From NCBI GenBank assembly GCA_032158295.1, contig CM063253.1, forward strand, positions 10,199,001 to 10,263,000: a DNA stretch of 64,000 bases. The letters run 5' to 3'. Each line of letters opens with the position of its first letter. Position 1 is the stretch's first letter. The DNA is from Pycnopodia helianthoides. Taxonomy: Eukaryota > Echinodermata > Asteroidea > Forcipulatida > Asteriidae. Below the pieces are notes generated by a model that ran no database searches, was not told where the DNA came from, and saw nothing but the letters and a program-made list of their open reading frames with translations. Positions 9,201-18,996 of the stretch are shown here, in pieces. The translations under genes were made by a program, and so were the position numbers.

Positions 9201-11258
9201 TACAAATATGATTTTAAAGGCAGCTTTGTTTTCTGCTTTGGGGCTATTGTTTACCAAAATATGTGCAAGTAGTAATCTTTTATGACTTCTGTAGCAACTG
9301 AAGAAGATTCTCCCAAATCAACACCCAAGAGATCAAAGGTGACAATTCCAAGTGACATCCAGAAACTGATTGATTGCGATGAGATGAACAAAAAGGTGTG
9401 GGAAGAGGTAGCTCAGGAGATACAAACAGGCAAGGTATGTTGGCTTGATTCATTGAAACCAAGCTTTTGTGGGTCCCTTTTACCAATTTGTGTACATCTA
9501 CTCAGGAAAAAATGAAATCAGGGCTCTAGTTTACAAAGAGCTAAGATTGACCTTAAAATGCATATTCAAGGTGTGATGTTGCAACAGCAATTACAATGTT
9601 AATATTGACAAATCATCTTAAGATAAATCTTTGTACTTTGTGGAATGTAGCCTTGTTATGTGAGTGCAAAATATATTAGAATGTGGAAGTCTTCCTGTAT
9701 TCAAACAGTGGTAGCCATTAATACCTTAAATACACACACTCATCATTGCATGACAGATAAATTCTGCAGGTTCATACAGGAGAGTTTTTGTGGCATGAAT
9801 TTGTCTATTGTGCAATGACAATTCAATATATGTGCATGACTTGCACATTCTCTAGCAATTTTATCTTGTTCATCTCTCATACATAATTTAAATAAGGGAA
9901 TAAAAGAGGGGTGACGAGGTCCTTTATCGCATGGCAACAGCTCAAATTGCACAGTCAAGACAGGTCAAATTGCACGCAACACACTATGTTTGTGCGTAGG
10001 TATGCGTTCTAATTGACTTTATGTTGAGTATGGAATGTATTAATTGCATTACACTTCATTAGCGCTTGCTTAAGCTTGCATGCCAACACCCATACGGCTA
10101 TAAATGACAAATCTGCTTTAGGCAACTGGTCCTAAACAGCTCCAGCTATGTCTTCGTCAGTCATTTAATACCAGGTAAACATGGTCGTATGACCATCTCT
10201 CAACCAAACTGGGGTATTTATGAATATTTGTTTATATTTTCAATTTTTATGTACTAATGAGCTCTAAAACTTTTGTCCTCAGAAATTGTTGAGTGCAGTT
10301 GAAGATGCGTTTACATGCATATGTTGCCAAGAAGTAGTGTATCATCCAATCACAATGCCATGTCAGCATAATATATGCAAGGTAAGTAGTTTTTACAATA
10401 ACACTTACTAATATTTCAAGTTTTAACTTAAGCCCCAAAAGGGTTTATTCTGTTTTAACATTTTTACAAAACCTTAATCACTGTAAAAAATTGACTGGAG
10501 CGGGTCTCAGGTTCCAGTCTCGTTAAGTCAATTTTTCTTTGTTCAACCCAAAATTATTTAACCTTTACCCAGTCATTTTACCCTTGTGGTTTATTACTTG
10601 ATATTTGAAATAAAAGAGTCGCATCTCCTTAAGGTGTTTCCCTATGCTGCTGCTTCCCAGGTTGTGTCATAAACTTGGGTGTGATCCCTGGTTATGCGGC
10701 AGTTAAAGGTTGTATGGCTTCTGACTGGCACCCCCAACAAATATATTGACAACATAGGGAGACTACCAATATGGGGCTAGATAGCTTAGTTGGTAAAGCG
10801 CTGGCATGTAATCTTGAGGCCGCAGGTTCTAGTCTTGCTGTAGTCAGTTTTTCTTTGTTCAACCCCAAAATATTATCTTAAATTAAGTCAACATATCAAA
10901 GATCGCAACAAGACAGTTTCATAGTGCAGACTGGACATTAATTTGATCTTTGAAAGGAATGGTGATGTATGTGACTTTAATATCTTGAAATGCCTAATTG
11001 TGTCAGTGTTTATGATGAGGTGACACTTCATCATGATGACCCATTTCTTACATGTCTTATATGCCTTCAGCAGACCATTGATAACTGTATACTTCTGTTT
11101 ATTTCTTGCAGTCATGTCTTCAGCGATCATTCAAAGCCAATGTTTGCCAATGTCCTTACTGCCGTTATGACTTGGGTAAAGGCTATAGTATGGTATACAA
11201 CAAAGAACTACAAGTGATATTGAAGGAGCTGTTCCCAGGTTATAGTGTAGGTCGTTAG
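97..11258 (+). CDS. UHRF1: UHRF1, E3 ubiquitin-protein ligase (5'-partial, 12 exons)
   Basis: UHRF1 reads hemimethylated CpG and histone H3 and ubiquitinates H3 to recruit DNMT1 in the nucleus, which maintains DNA methylation. The exons are 97-268, 1106-1292, 2906-3029, 3228-3335, 4415-4519, 5375-5481, 6514-6676, 7259-7396, 7813-7939, 9295-9434, 10283-10381 and 11112-11258. They join in phase to give 538 residues plus a stop. Visible in order are the end of the tandem Tudor domain, a PHD finger (CDECDMAYH), the SRA domain with its NKR finger (SGNKRT), a basic [11 protein letters not shown] linker, and a C-terminal RING ending in [10 protein letters not shown]. The vertebrate protein is about 790 residues, so the Ubl and first Tudor half are missing upstream. 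UHRF2 is a paralogue alternative, but invertebrates normally have one UHRF gene. The start lies outside the window. Confidence 0.96.
269..1105. other. UHRF1 intron with piggyBac-like end fragments
   Basis: This intron holds two adjacent related fragments, about 520-640 and 643-770, sharing GTCTGAC and ATCATCCAC words. The second begins TTAACCCTCCTACTGTC, the same end as the TTAA-flanked element at 44843-45063. No coding exon is visible. Confidence 0.5.
1106..1292 (+). CDS. UHRF1: UHRF1 exon: PHD finger
   Basis: The exon runs from an ACCAG acceptor to a GTAAGT donor inside a Trp codon. It carries the pre-PHD cysteines ([15 protein letters not shown]) and the PHD core with acidic residues in [11 protein letters not shown]. 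In the family these contact unmodified H3R2. Confidence 0.96.
1816..2743. repeat. 13-bp minisatellite, about 71 copies
   Basis: The unit is AGGACCCATCCAT with frequent G/C (ATAGG or ATACG) and A/G (CCATA or CCGTA) variants. It fills most of one UHRF1 intron. Because 13 is not a multiple of three and no minus-strand frame contains a stop, three overlapping minus-strand reading frames of 255-324 codons ([12 protein letters not shown]) stay open. These are artefacts of the repeat. Confidence 0.97.
2786..2862 (-). repeat. Decayed tRNA-derived SINE head
   Basis: Read on the minus strand, the segment carries GCTCAAGCTCTG and a B-box-like GGGTTCAGGTCC. Its order matches the head of the SINE at 24558-24916. 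It is truncated and diverged. Confidence 0.5.
2906..3029 (+). CDS. UHRF1: UHRF1 exon: end of PHD and SRA linker
   Basis: The exon completes the Trp codon, supplies the last PHD cysteines (YCPLC), and continues through a lysine-rich helix ([11 protein letters not shown]) into DWGK at the SRA border. Confidence 0.95.
3228..3335 (+). CDS. UHRF1: UHRF1 exon: start of SRA domain
   Basis: Thirty-six in-phase codons beginning GMACQGRTK and ending WKFRVQ form the first strands of the SRA (YDG) domain. The exon is bounded by a GTAG acceptor and a GTAAAG donor. Confidence 0.95.
3336..4414. other. UHRF1 intron, no recognised element
   Basis: This is AT-rich intron sequence without a recognisable exon, repeat array or RNA gene. 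Confidence 0.5.
4415..4519 (+). CDS. UHRF1: UHRF1 exon: SRA domain core
   Basis: Thirty-five in-phase codons encode [11 protein letters not shown] and then [12 protein letters not shown]. This is the stretch around the methylcytosine-flipping pocket of the SRA domain. Confidence 0.96.
4916..5308 (+). repeat. SINE family A copy 1 with target duplication and 48-bp hairpin
   Basis: The 14-bp direct repeat TAAAAGATACATGT at 4916-4929 and 5295-5308 flanks a 365-bp insert, as expected for retroposition. The insert opens with a perfect 48-bp inverted repeat (4931-4978 against 4984-5031, loop of 5 nt). It continues through a body shared with copy 2 (GCTGCTTCCCAGGTTG) and a tRNA-like module at 5197-5269, and ends in TTTGTTCAACCCC. 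The same tail word begins the right hairpin arm. The inverted 5' end resembles twin-primed LINE-type integration. Confidence 0.85.
5197..5269 (+). repeat. tRNA-like promoter module of SINE A
   Basis: The module has an A-box region (TAGCTCAGTTGG), a B box (GGTTCAAATCC), a D stem GCTC/GAGC, and six of seven acceptor-stem pairs (one of them G-U). The anticodon stem has a mismatch and the T stem is imperfect. It sits inside a TSD-flanked SINE, so it is a tRNA-derived internal promoter and probably not a working tRNA gene. Confidence 0.75.
5375..5481 (+). CDS. UHRF1: UHRF1 exon: SRA NKR finger
   Basis: The exon encodes [17 protein letters not shown]. The YTGSGG loop and NKR finger are intact; in the family they read 5-methylcytosine and exclude fully methylated sites. 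The exon ends after two bases of a Met codon. Confidence 0.96.
5482..6513. other. UHRF1 intron with inverted GCAAGTCT repeat
   Basis: The arms at 6271-6288 (GATCGTGCAAGTCTCGCG) and 6393-6410 are imperfect reverse complements and probably mark a small palindromic element. Related GCGAGACTTGCACAGTC words recur near 33101 and 59655. Upstream, near 5757-5853, GCCGTCGTGCCCTTT-like words repeat. Confidence 0.5.
6514..6676 (+). CDS. UHRF1: UHRF1 exon: SRA domain
   Basis: The exon completes a Met codon and encodes ALARNC, then [17 protein letters not shown] and [14 protein letters not shown], all strongly like the UHRF1 SRA. A 145-codon antisense reading frame over it is a shadow. Confidence 0.96.
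6677..7258. other. UHRF1 intron, no recognised element
   Basis: This is AT-rich intron with no exon or repeat family that I recognise. Confidence 0.4.
7259..7396 (+). CDS. UHRF1: UHRF1 exon: end of SRA domain
   Basis: Forty-six in-phase codons contain [13 protein letters not shown] and PWTKQGQ, the C-terminal part of the SRA domain. The splice sites are TTTTGTAG and GTAAAG. Confidence 0.96.
7813..7939 (+). CDS. UHRF1: UHRF1 exon: post-SRA linker with basic region
   Basis: The exon encodes [16 protein letters not shown] and then an acidic and basic low-complexity tail ending [11 protein letters not shown]. It matches the position of the polybasic linker that in vertebrates regulates the Tudor domain. 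Confidence 0.93.
7940..9294. other. UHRF1 intron with GGACTC-rich fragments
   Basis: Two patches rich in GGACTC/GGACTTG words (about 8155-8235 and 8865-8965) bracket the middle of the intron. A reverse-oriented relative lies near 22545-22580. They look like parts of a dispersed repeat. No exon is visible. Confidence 0.35.
9295..9434 (+). CDS. UHRF1: UHRF1 exon: SRA-RING linker
   Basis: The exon completes an Ala codon and encodes [14 protein letters not shown] followed by a helical stretch with [10 protein letters not shown]. It corresponds to the linker ahead of the RING and is less conserved than its neighbours. Confidence 0.9.
9435..10282. other. UHRF1 intron with dispersed repeat pieces
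   Basis: About 9895-9945 (GGGAATAAAAGAGG, GACGAGGTC) matches one arm of the palindrome at 32425-32580. About 10030-10178 matches 46618-46771 (AAACAGCTC, CTTCGTC, TTTAATAC). Neither carries a reading frame. Confidence 0.55.
10283..10381 (+). CDS. UHRF1: UHRF1 exon: first half of RING finger
   Basis: Thirty-three in-phase codons contain [13 protein letters not shown] and CQHNICK, giving the first RING zinc ligands (C-x2-C, then C-x-H and C). Confidence 0.96.
10476..10867 (+). repeat. SINE family A copy 2
   Basis: The body (TGTGATCCCTGGTTATGCGG and surroundings) is clearly homologous to copy 1. It lies between a partial tRNA-like B box (GGTTCCAGTC, about 10510) and a decayed second tRNA-like module (about 10771-10842). 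Both are followed by TTTTTCTTTGTTCAACCC. The repeated order tRNA-tail-body-tRNA-tail suggests a dimeric or tandem SINE. I could not find a clear target duplication. Confidence 0.75.
11112..11258 (+). CDS. UHRF1: UHRF1 last exon: RING end and C-terminus
   Basis: The exon supplies the remaining RING ligands ([16 protein letters not shown]) and ends [10 protein letters not shown] with a TAG stop. The match to the UHRF1 C-terminus fixes the end of the gene. Confidence 0.97.
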   Translation, partial: SCLQRSFKANVCQCPYCRYDLGKGYSMVYNKELQVILKELFPGYSVGR

Positions 11259-12865
11259 TGGACCATAATCAATGTATTTAGGCTTCTTTGTAATAACTAC
11301 ATGTATCTATGCCATGTGGAAATGCTATACTGTTCTTCAAGTATCTACCTTGCTTCAGGGACTATTGTAGTTAATGGATCAAACTCCATGTCTATGTTTG
11401 AATTTGAGTACAATGGATTGGCAGCAAATTAAAAATCCAGTCATGCCAGTTGAAATGTATTAGATTTAGACAGTTTAATTACTGACTGTTTGACATTGCA
11501 ATTTTGGTCTAAATAATGTAAAGTAAAAATCCAAAAGCAAAACAATGAAATGTATATGAGAGATGGTCTTTGGTCTGGAGGCATTTTATAGAAACTTAAC
11601 AAGGATACATGTAAATTGAATTTCAGTTGTAATTGTGAGAAACACTTCTAACATTTGTTATGTATATACAATGAATGGTTGCACAATGGTTAACTCTATC
11701 AGGACTGTACTGGCACCAGGGTGGGTCAACATTTTCTAAAGTTCCAGACTAATTTTTAAAGAGCTTTCCACAATGTTTTCCTTTTTTGGGGTAAAGTCTT
11801 GTTTTTCCATATTTCTCATGTTTTAGTCCAAATGTTTTTAAAATTGGCGGACATGTTTTTTCTAATGACGCATGGAATAAACTAACACTTTAGAGCGGTG
11901 ACAATTGAGGTTCTATCTGCAACCCAATTTCACAGACAAATAAATATTCAATATGGCTACTAGCCCAAACATCTGACGTCACACTTCAAGGCCCATGAAT
12001 AACGCCAGATACCGGGCCTTTAAAACCACTCATGTGTCTAGTATCAGTCTGGTTGTTATGCATCATTGCATGTACATGTATGTCTTAAATGAATCCATTA
12101 GGTTTGTAAAACCAGTGCCTGTCTTTATCCTTCGGGACCAGTCTACTCGGCTACCAGCTTTTGTGTACAAATTGAATTCCCAACAGGCATTGTGATGATC
12201 ATATGACACTTTTTTGTATCCATGAAAAGTAAAAAGAAACTAACATGTTCAAAATGATTTAGTAGTAATCAACATGGTTAGAAAATGTGAGTCCTGACAG
12301 GATTGATGCATGGTTTGATGAAAATACAAACCATCAATACTGCATCAAGGAAACAATCATTCAATTTCTCAAGGACTTATTAACACTGTAAAATAAATGT
12401 ACATAAATTTTTGTATTTCATTATAAAGCGATTTTTTTTCTTCAAAAGTAAGATGCTGTTGATACAATTACCAATTATTCATGTTATATTTAACTTGTTA
12501 CATTTAAATGTTGCTCTTACCTCATTTTAAACAATATTGAATTGAAAGTTTTTAAATGTATCGAAAACTGTCAGAGTAGTTGACTCTAGCTTTTTATATT
12601 TGAAATGCATTGACTATTGTAAATACTTCTTTTATAATAAATATTAAAACAAAGTACTTTTGACAAATTTATTGTACTGTGCCTTTTAGTGTGGGAGGAA
12701 ATATAAGTATCAAAAACTATTGTTGACTGTTAAGTACAATACAAGTAGCCAATTCTAGTGAAATAACAGACTGGCAAGTAAAGTTTAAACGCTAATTTGA
12801 TGTTGTATTCCTTTAAGCTTTCCAATGTTGTATGTGGAATATATGATCAACATAGCATACCTATG
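11259..12865 (+). other. UHRF1 3' untranslated and downstream region
   Basis: This AT-rich sequence contains candidate poly(A) signals (AATAAA) at 11876, 11939, 12392 and 12637. Sequence alone does not show which is used. No further exon is visible. Confidence 0.45.
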
Positions 12866-13391
12866 CGTCCATAGTACAGCAACCAGCAGCTGCAACAAGC
12901 TTGCACTAGGCCCATAGTAGCAGCAACCAGCTTGCATCAATGCACCTATAGTAGCAGCAACCAGCTTGCCCCAATACACCCATAGTAGCAGCAACCAGCT
13001 TGCCCCAATACACGCATAGTAGCAGCAACCAGCTTGCCCCAATACACCCATAGTAGCAGCAACCAGCTTGCCCCAATACACCCATAGTAGCAGCAACCAG
13101 CTTGCCCCAATACACCCATAGTAGCAGCAACCAGCTTGCCCTAATACACCCATAGTAGCAGCAACCAGCTTGCATCAATGCACCTATAGTAGCAGCAACC
13201 AGCTTGCCCCAATACACCCATAGTAGCAGCAACCAGTTGCCCCAATACACACATAGTAGCAGCAACCAGCTTGCCCCAATATGCCCATGGTAGCAGCAAC
13301 CAGCTTGCATCAATGCACCTATAGTAGCAGCAACCAGCTTGCCCCAATACACCCAGAGTAGCAGCAACCAGCTTGCCCCAATACACCCATA
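12866..13391. repeat. 34-bp minisatellite, about 15 copies
   Basis: The unit is roughly CCCATAGTAGCAGCAACCAG plus CTTGCCCCAATACA. One variant has TGCATCAATGCACCTA in place of TGCCCCAATACACCCA and recurs at intervals. Minus-strand reading frames rich in GASWLLLLWVYWGK arise from the repeat and are not genes. Confidence 0.95.
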
Positions 13392-13845
13392 TTAGTAGAC
13401 TTGATGACAAGTCGTAAGTCAGTGTCTATTTGTCTGCCAGCGCTGCCTTCTGCAAACATATTGCCGTTCATGCAACAGTCACAGTGCGATTGTACATTCA
13501 TGCAACGGTCGTAGGTAGTGTGCGTGGCAAGACGGTCCGTCAGCTGTAACTGCGACTGACTCACACACATATTGGGATCGAGGATGTGTGTACCGTCCCC
13601 GCAACTAGACCGCACAACAACTACCAAGACCGCACAAATTTACCGACTTGATTTCAAGACTACCATAGTAGCACCAACCCACCTACAAAGTTGACCATTT
13701 TAATTGATCGGGTAATTAACAGCATTGGTTAAATTTACCATGGCTGGGCTATGGTTAAATTATACAGAAAAGTTTTCTTGAAAAATAGTTAAATGATGTT
13801 GCAGTAATGATGTATGGTGGCTGACCTGTTTTGACCCATGCATTA

Positions 13846-14227
13846 AAGGAACATTACAGAATTGGTTTTTGCTAACAAAACAGTTGCTGGCAGTGTAAGC
13901 ACTTTATGTAATCCACCATATACATAAACTGACAAATCTGTAGAAGTTTGAGATTGTTCAGACATCTGGGTCACGAGAAAATAGTGAAAAACCGATTACA
14001 CATTTGCATGAAATCATATAGATTCAACAAATGAATAAAACGCTCACTGAGCGATAAACTCCAATCGGAAAATTAGTTTATTCATTTCTCATCCAATATG
14101 GCATTTCAGACAGAAATATTTCAAGAGATGTTTTCTACTATCATCATTAGACTGTTAGTTTTATGTAAATCTGTGATCAAAAGTATATTTTACAAGTTTT
14201 TTTCTTACCAATTCTGTAATGTTCCTT
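13846..14227. mobile_element. TIR element family 1, copy 1 (TA-flanked MITE)
   Basis: The termini AAGGAACATTACAGAATTGG and its reverse complement bound 382 bp, and TA lies on each side (13844-45, 14228-29). It has no coding capacity. A second copy lies at 35318-35704. The TA duplication is typical of Tc1/mariner-type elements; the autonomous source is unknown. Confidence 0.9.
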
Positions 14228-14229
14228 TA

Positions 14230-17200
14230 ATTACTTGCTGCTCATTTGATGATTTGAATTCATGGTTACATTGTTATTACCTTTTTTAATGTAAAACTCA
14301 TCACAATGACAATTCAATTATATTATGAAGGAAATCTATTTTATATTCAATTATTTCTTTTCTTCATATAATTAAATTTAAATGTCTTTTGTAATTAGTG
14401 GTGGTACATTTGTGTTTATTCAAATAATGTTGTAATGTATTTGTAATTTTAGTTGTCAAGTTACACAGCAGATAGCATTCTAATTGGTCTTGCTTCAATG
14501 TTGGAAATATTAATTTTGTTAATGCTATTGAGTTGCTATCTGGTTCGTTATTCAGACACTTGCATTCTGCTTAGACCCTTCTTTTTACAGCATATGACAT
14601 ACCTTCAGTAATTGTCCTACAGATCAGGACTAGGGTTAGTTGGCTCAGTTAAGAAAATTAGTCTCTACTCGACTCGGGTTTGAAAAATCCCTTGAAGCCA
14701 CAAAACTAACCCACATTAACAGATCATATTTCTGCAAAGAGTAGAAGCCAGGAAATTTGTTCCAGGTCATGTGAATATGTTGCTCCTTGGGGGGTTGTAG
14801 AATGCACTCATTTTCTTTGAACAACTGTTGAATGTTTAATAATGTTGAATTAACTTCCAAACATTCAGAATGATTAAAAGATTGGTGATGGACCTTAGTT
14901 GTGGTATTTGTATGTTTTGTTGTAGTTTTGCATGAAAAATAAACCGTAAATAAAACTGTTGGTGACTGAAGAGGATAAGGTGATACGGTTGATAAAAGTA
15001 CTTTCTCTTAGCTCTGACGGAGTGCATAACCTTGGACAAATGGATATAAAGAGCAAGAGATTGGACCAAGATTCTTGCTGTAGAGGCTGGGCAGCCACTG
15101 CTGCATCATCCTAAAATCATGTTATTGATTAAGGGGGGGGGGGTAGGTCTCCTTCAGTTGGATGTTGATGGTTACCAGTCATTGAAATGCTTGATAATAC
15201 TCGGGGGGGGGGGGGGTGAAAAAAGCTCCTGAAACAGATATCCACATACACCTCACAGACTTGAACACTGATTGACAACACAAAGACAACTCGGACTCAG
15301 GGGGGGGGGGGGTGCAAAAAGCTCCCGAAACAGATATCCACATATACCTCACACAGACTTTAACATTGATTGACAACACAAAAACAACTGAGAAATACAA
15401 AGCTGTATGCATATAAATGTGGAAAATTTTATTCAGATTTTTTTTCATAAAATTAAACTGTACAATTTTAAATACAAGTATTATGTGGGTTTGTAAGTCT
15501 ACTGTCTTCAGTGGGTGAAGGAAGTTTTCTGGTTGATGACCACTTGAACATCCGGCTGTCATTGAAATACTTATGTATAGCACCACTAATCTACAAGATT
15601 CAGTTCACCCATGATTTTAGAATTCTTACACTAATGTATTAACGAAAAAGATTTAAATAACCCAAATCAATCACTACATAAAATATAACTTGATTGAAAC
15701 TTTTTGGTTTTCACGTGGTTTGATAATAAATATATGAACTTTGTACAATTTTGCTGTTGATGTTTCTTTTTTAAAGGATGGTGACAAAAACATGTTGTTA
15801 ATACAATAATAATGTTGGTACAAATGCCAGTCACCCTGAGAAATATTTCAGCTTGAAATGTTTTCAAATTTGATAAAACATTTACTGAATTGTAACATGA
15901 AAGGGCCAATTTTGACCGACATCATATAACAATATGCAACTTTTACATACTATTTCACACAACTATTAGCACCTGTTGTATTTATGGTGGTTTTTTGTTA
16001 TTCTTTTGATCTTTCAAACAAATAAAGCATGATCTTGCTGGGAGAATTATTTAGAACCAGATAAATTTACAAATTTACATGAAAAGGAAAGAAAGATGTA
16101 AATCTTCATAATTGTTAACCTGTCTTTGAAAATTGTTGTTGAATTTTGTCTTATTTCTACTCCCTGAAAAACATCCCACTGTTACGTTTGAAGGTTTTGT
16201 TCTTCAATAACATGAGCAGTTTAGCACCTATTTGTTATTTTATTTCATGATGATTTGAATGAAAACATCTATTCTTAGTGAACCAATGTATTATTATGAT
16301 ATCCTTAGAGCAGCTCTTGGAAACTAAGGCTGTATAGATAGATGTTGAGCAAGTCAGAATAATACAAAATTGAAGTTTAACACTTTTTGGTTTGAATAAA
16401 AGGGAAAAACGGGTTTCAGGAGCACATACATGTCATAAATACACACCACTGCCATATCATTCATAACTTAGTGGCACAAGGTAATCTGTATTTGAATGAA
16501 TTGGAAACTGTCATTCCATCATCTAGAATCAAATGACATGTTTGTCTCTAGAAGCTACAGGTGATTTTTATATCTCTTTCTCAGCCATGAAATGAATTAA
16601 TGAAAAACAAAACAATCAGCAAATCATTTTGTTTAGAAACTCACAATGTATGTCAACAAATACATGTAGCTGCCCACAGAAAACCTTCATGTATGCAAAT
16701 TGTTTACAAGCAAACAATTAATAGTGCAAATAAAAACATACTCTAATTATCCATCTTAAAGCAACTTACTTTAAAAAAAATGATGTGCTGCAGTATACCA
16801 AGCTTAACCTGTTATCATTGAATAAGTAATGATTTATAAAAGTTTGTTTTATCCCAACACCGCAATAGGAGCAAAAACATCGTCCTAAACAAAGTTATAT
16901 GTAACTTGGCAACGTTTGGTGCATGTCAGCAGTAAGTTACCATTGCACAGGGAGTATAGTTACAAACACAATCTGTCTCTTAACCCAATCTGATATATAG
17001 AACCATTAAAAACAAACCCTGTAAATAAGATACAACCAGGACCATTGGATGAAATAAACTGAAATACATCTAATTGTAAACAAACAAACAAAACAATGTC
17101 AATTTCGGTTGTTAAAAGAAGCAATAAAATCAAATCAAAGATTGTTTTCAGTGCAGTATTTGTCCAATTCTGAAGGTAATCTGTACAATAACTAGTCTAG

Positions 17201-18862
17201 CTCACTATAACCATGAGGATTGCACACATAAACTAAGCCAAAATAAGCTAACAATACTTTTATGCAAGAAAAAAATAACACATTTAACAATGTGACTTGT
17301 TGAAATACTCCGGTAAAAGCATACACAAGAATAAACCTCTTGAGTAACAATAGCAAAGCCTATTTCCAACTGAAAGGAAAAGAGTTGATAACAAATCCTT
17401 TAAAGTACTTTAAAAATGGTCTATTGAAAATTCTACTCATTCAGAGTAAATAATCTTGGCAAAACACCCCCAAATAAATAATATTGTGATAACAAGATAT
17501 GATTTTGTTTCTTACTTTGTATATGACAGCTCTTTTAATAAAAGATGATACAATGAACTGACTAGATTAAGGCATAATTACATTATAAGAATGTATCTCT
17601 ACCCTTTCATAATACAGACTCAGTCATTAGAAAATAAGCCAACCGAGTAAATTACTAATAACGACTTTCTATCTGGAAACTAGAAGTTCAGTTTTTGTGA
17701 CATCACAAAAACAAGGTGTTCATGTTGCTGATCCATGAATTGAGTTTTATTCTGCATGACCTTGTGGTTCATGTCTCATGATTCAAGAATCCAAACTCGG
17801 AATCAATGGTTGATGTCACTAGATGGTGCTGTAAGCATGCTAACAATGATGTAATCAATGTGCACGTACAAAGAGTGTTTTTTGTTTGTTTGTTCATAAG
17901 TAATGATTTTACGAAACAATAGCTCTTGAAATAAGAGGGCTCTGTGTATATTCATGATGTCATCATTTATATTGTTAAAAAGAGGCAACTGGTTTAACGG
18001 TCAATTCATACACAGAAACCATGTTCTAATTCCATTTCATGTTGGCTACAGAGCTGAAGGTAAGGCTATTCACTTCAACTTCCAGTTTGTACCAGAAAAA
18101 TATGGTCCAATTGGGGTGATGTCTGTTTGACTAATTTTGTCAGGTTCAATTGTCTGATGAAATTTATGGTTCAATTCAGTTTCATTTTTTAAGTTGCGCT
18201 GTAAATTTTATTCACCGTCTTAATATCCAGGTTCAAGAGTTTGAACAAATACAACATAGACAGTTAACACAATGGTCTTTCCTGGACACCGTGACATGTG
18301 CTTTTTCCCATAACTTCCTTATGGTAGATTTTGTTCAAATTTTACAATTAAGCTTTTATTGATACCGGCAGGTAAAGTTAAATTGGAGTCATATTTGTGA
18401 AGAGTTTGTCTACTTTTCAGTTGAAGACCTTACTGATGATGTATAGATTGTAAAAATCCAACATGTAGTTCAGTATTTATATTTTCAATAATTAAATTTG
18501 ATTTAATGTAATTTGACACCTGATGACATCATGAATATTTCAATGCCATTGTATTGAGATTCAATTATCTGATAAGTATCACCATTTAGCATTGCAAGTT
18601 AGATAACTTCTTACCAATGTATAGTAACCTAAATGAATCTTACATATCACCAGCCATTCACATACAGGGTAGTCACCTGAAATCGTATTTGAACTGCACT
18701 TTAGCATCAGATAAATAGTCTACCAACATTTTATTCAGAATATAACTTTAGGTACTCAGTATGTTAATAAATACTCAAATAAAATGGAAGAACATTTTCT
18801 TTAAAGCAGAGGGATATGCATAATGCTTGCCTCAGTCTTTGGTGAGTTGTTGCTAGCTGCTG
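14230..18862. other. Intergenic space between convergent UHRF1 and ANKRD13C
   Basis: This AT-rich region has no convincing exon. It contains poly-G runs at about 15133-15143, 15201-15214 and 15301-15312, and a tandem duplication there (listed separately). A candidate ANKRD13C poly(A) signal (AATAAA on minus) lies at 18730-18735. Confidence 0.5.
15199..15391. repeat. Two-copy tandem duplication with poly-G starts
   Basis: Copies at about 15199-15299 and 15300-15391 each begin with a run of 12 or more G followed by AAAAAGCTCC and ACAGATATCCACATA. They differ by scattered substitutions. Confidence 0.85.
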
Positions 18863-18996
18863 CTAGAGCTCTGGGAAGCGGCTTGAATCTTGAGTATAAT
18901 CCCGGGGGATTCTAAAGAGAGATGTCGAGATGTTATCTCGATACTGGAAGTCTTGAAATGTAACTCGAGCTGTAATGGTAGGCAGGACTGGCACAT
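18863..18996 (-). CDS. ANKRD13C: ANKRD13C exon 11: C-terminus and stop
   Basis: The exon encodes [19 protein letters not shown] and ends [12 protein letters not shown] before TAG. This matches the ANKRD13C C-terminus. Confidence 0.95.

Noticed and set aside
12785..13627. Minus-strand frames rich in GASWLLLLWVYWGK
   Set aside because: They are the translation of a 34-bp minisatellite in intergenic DNA.
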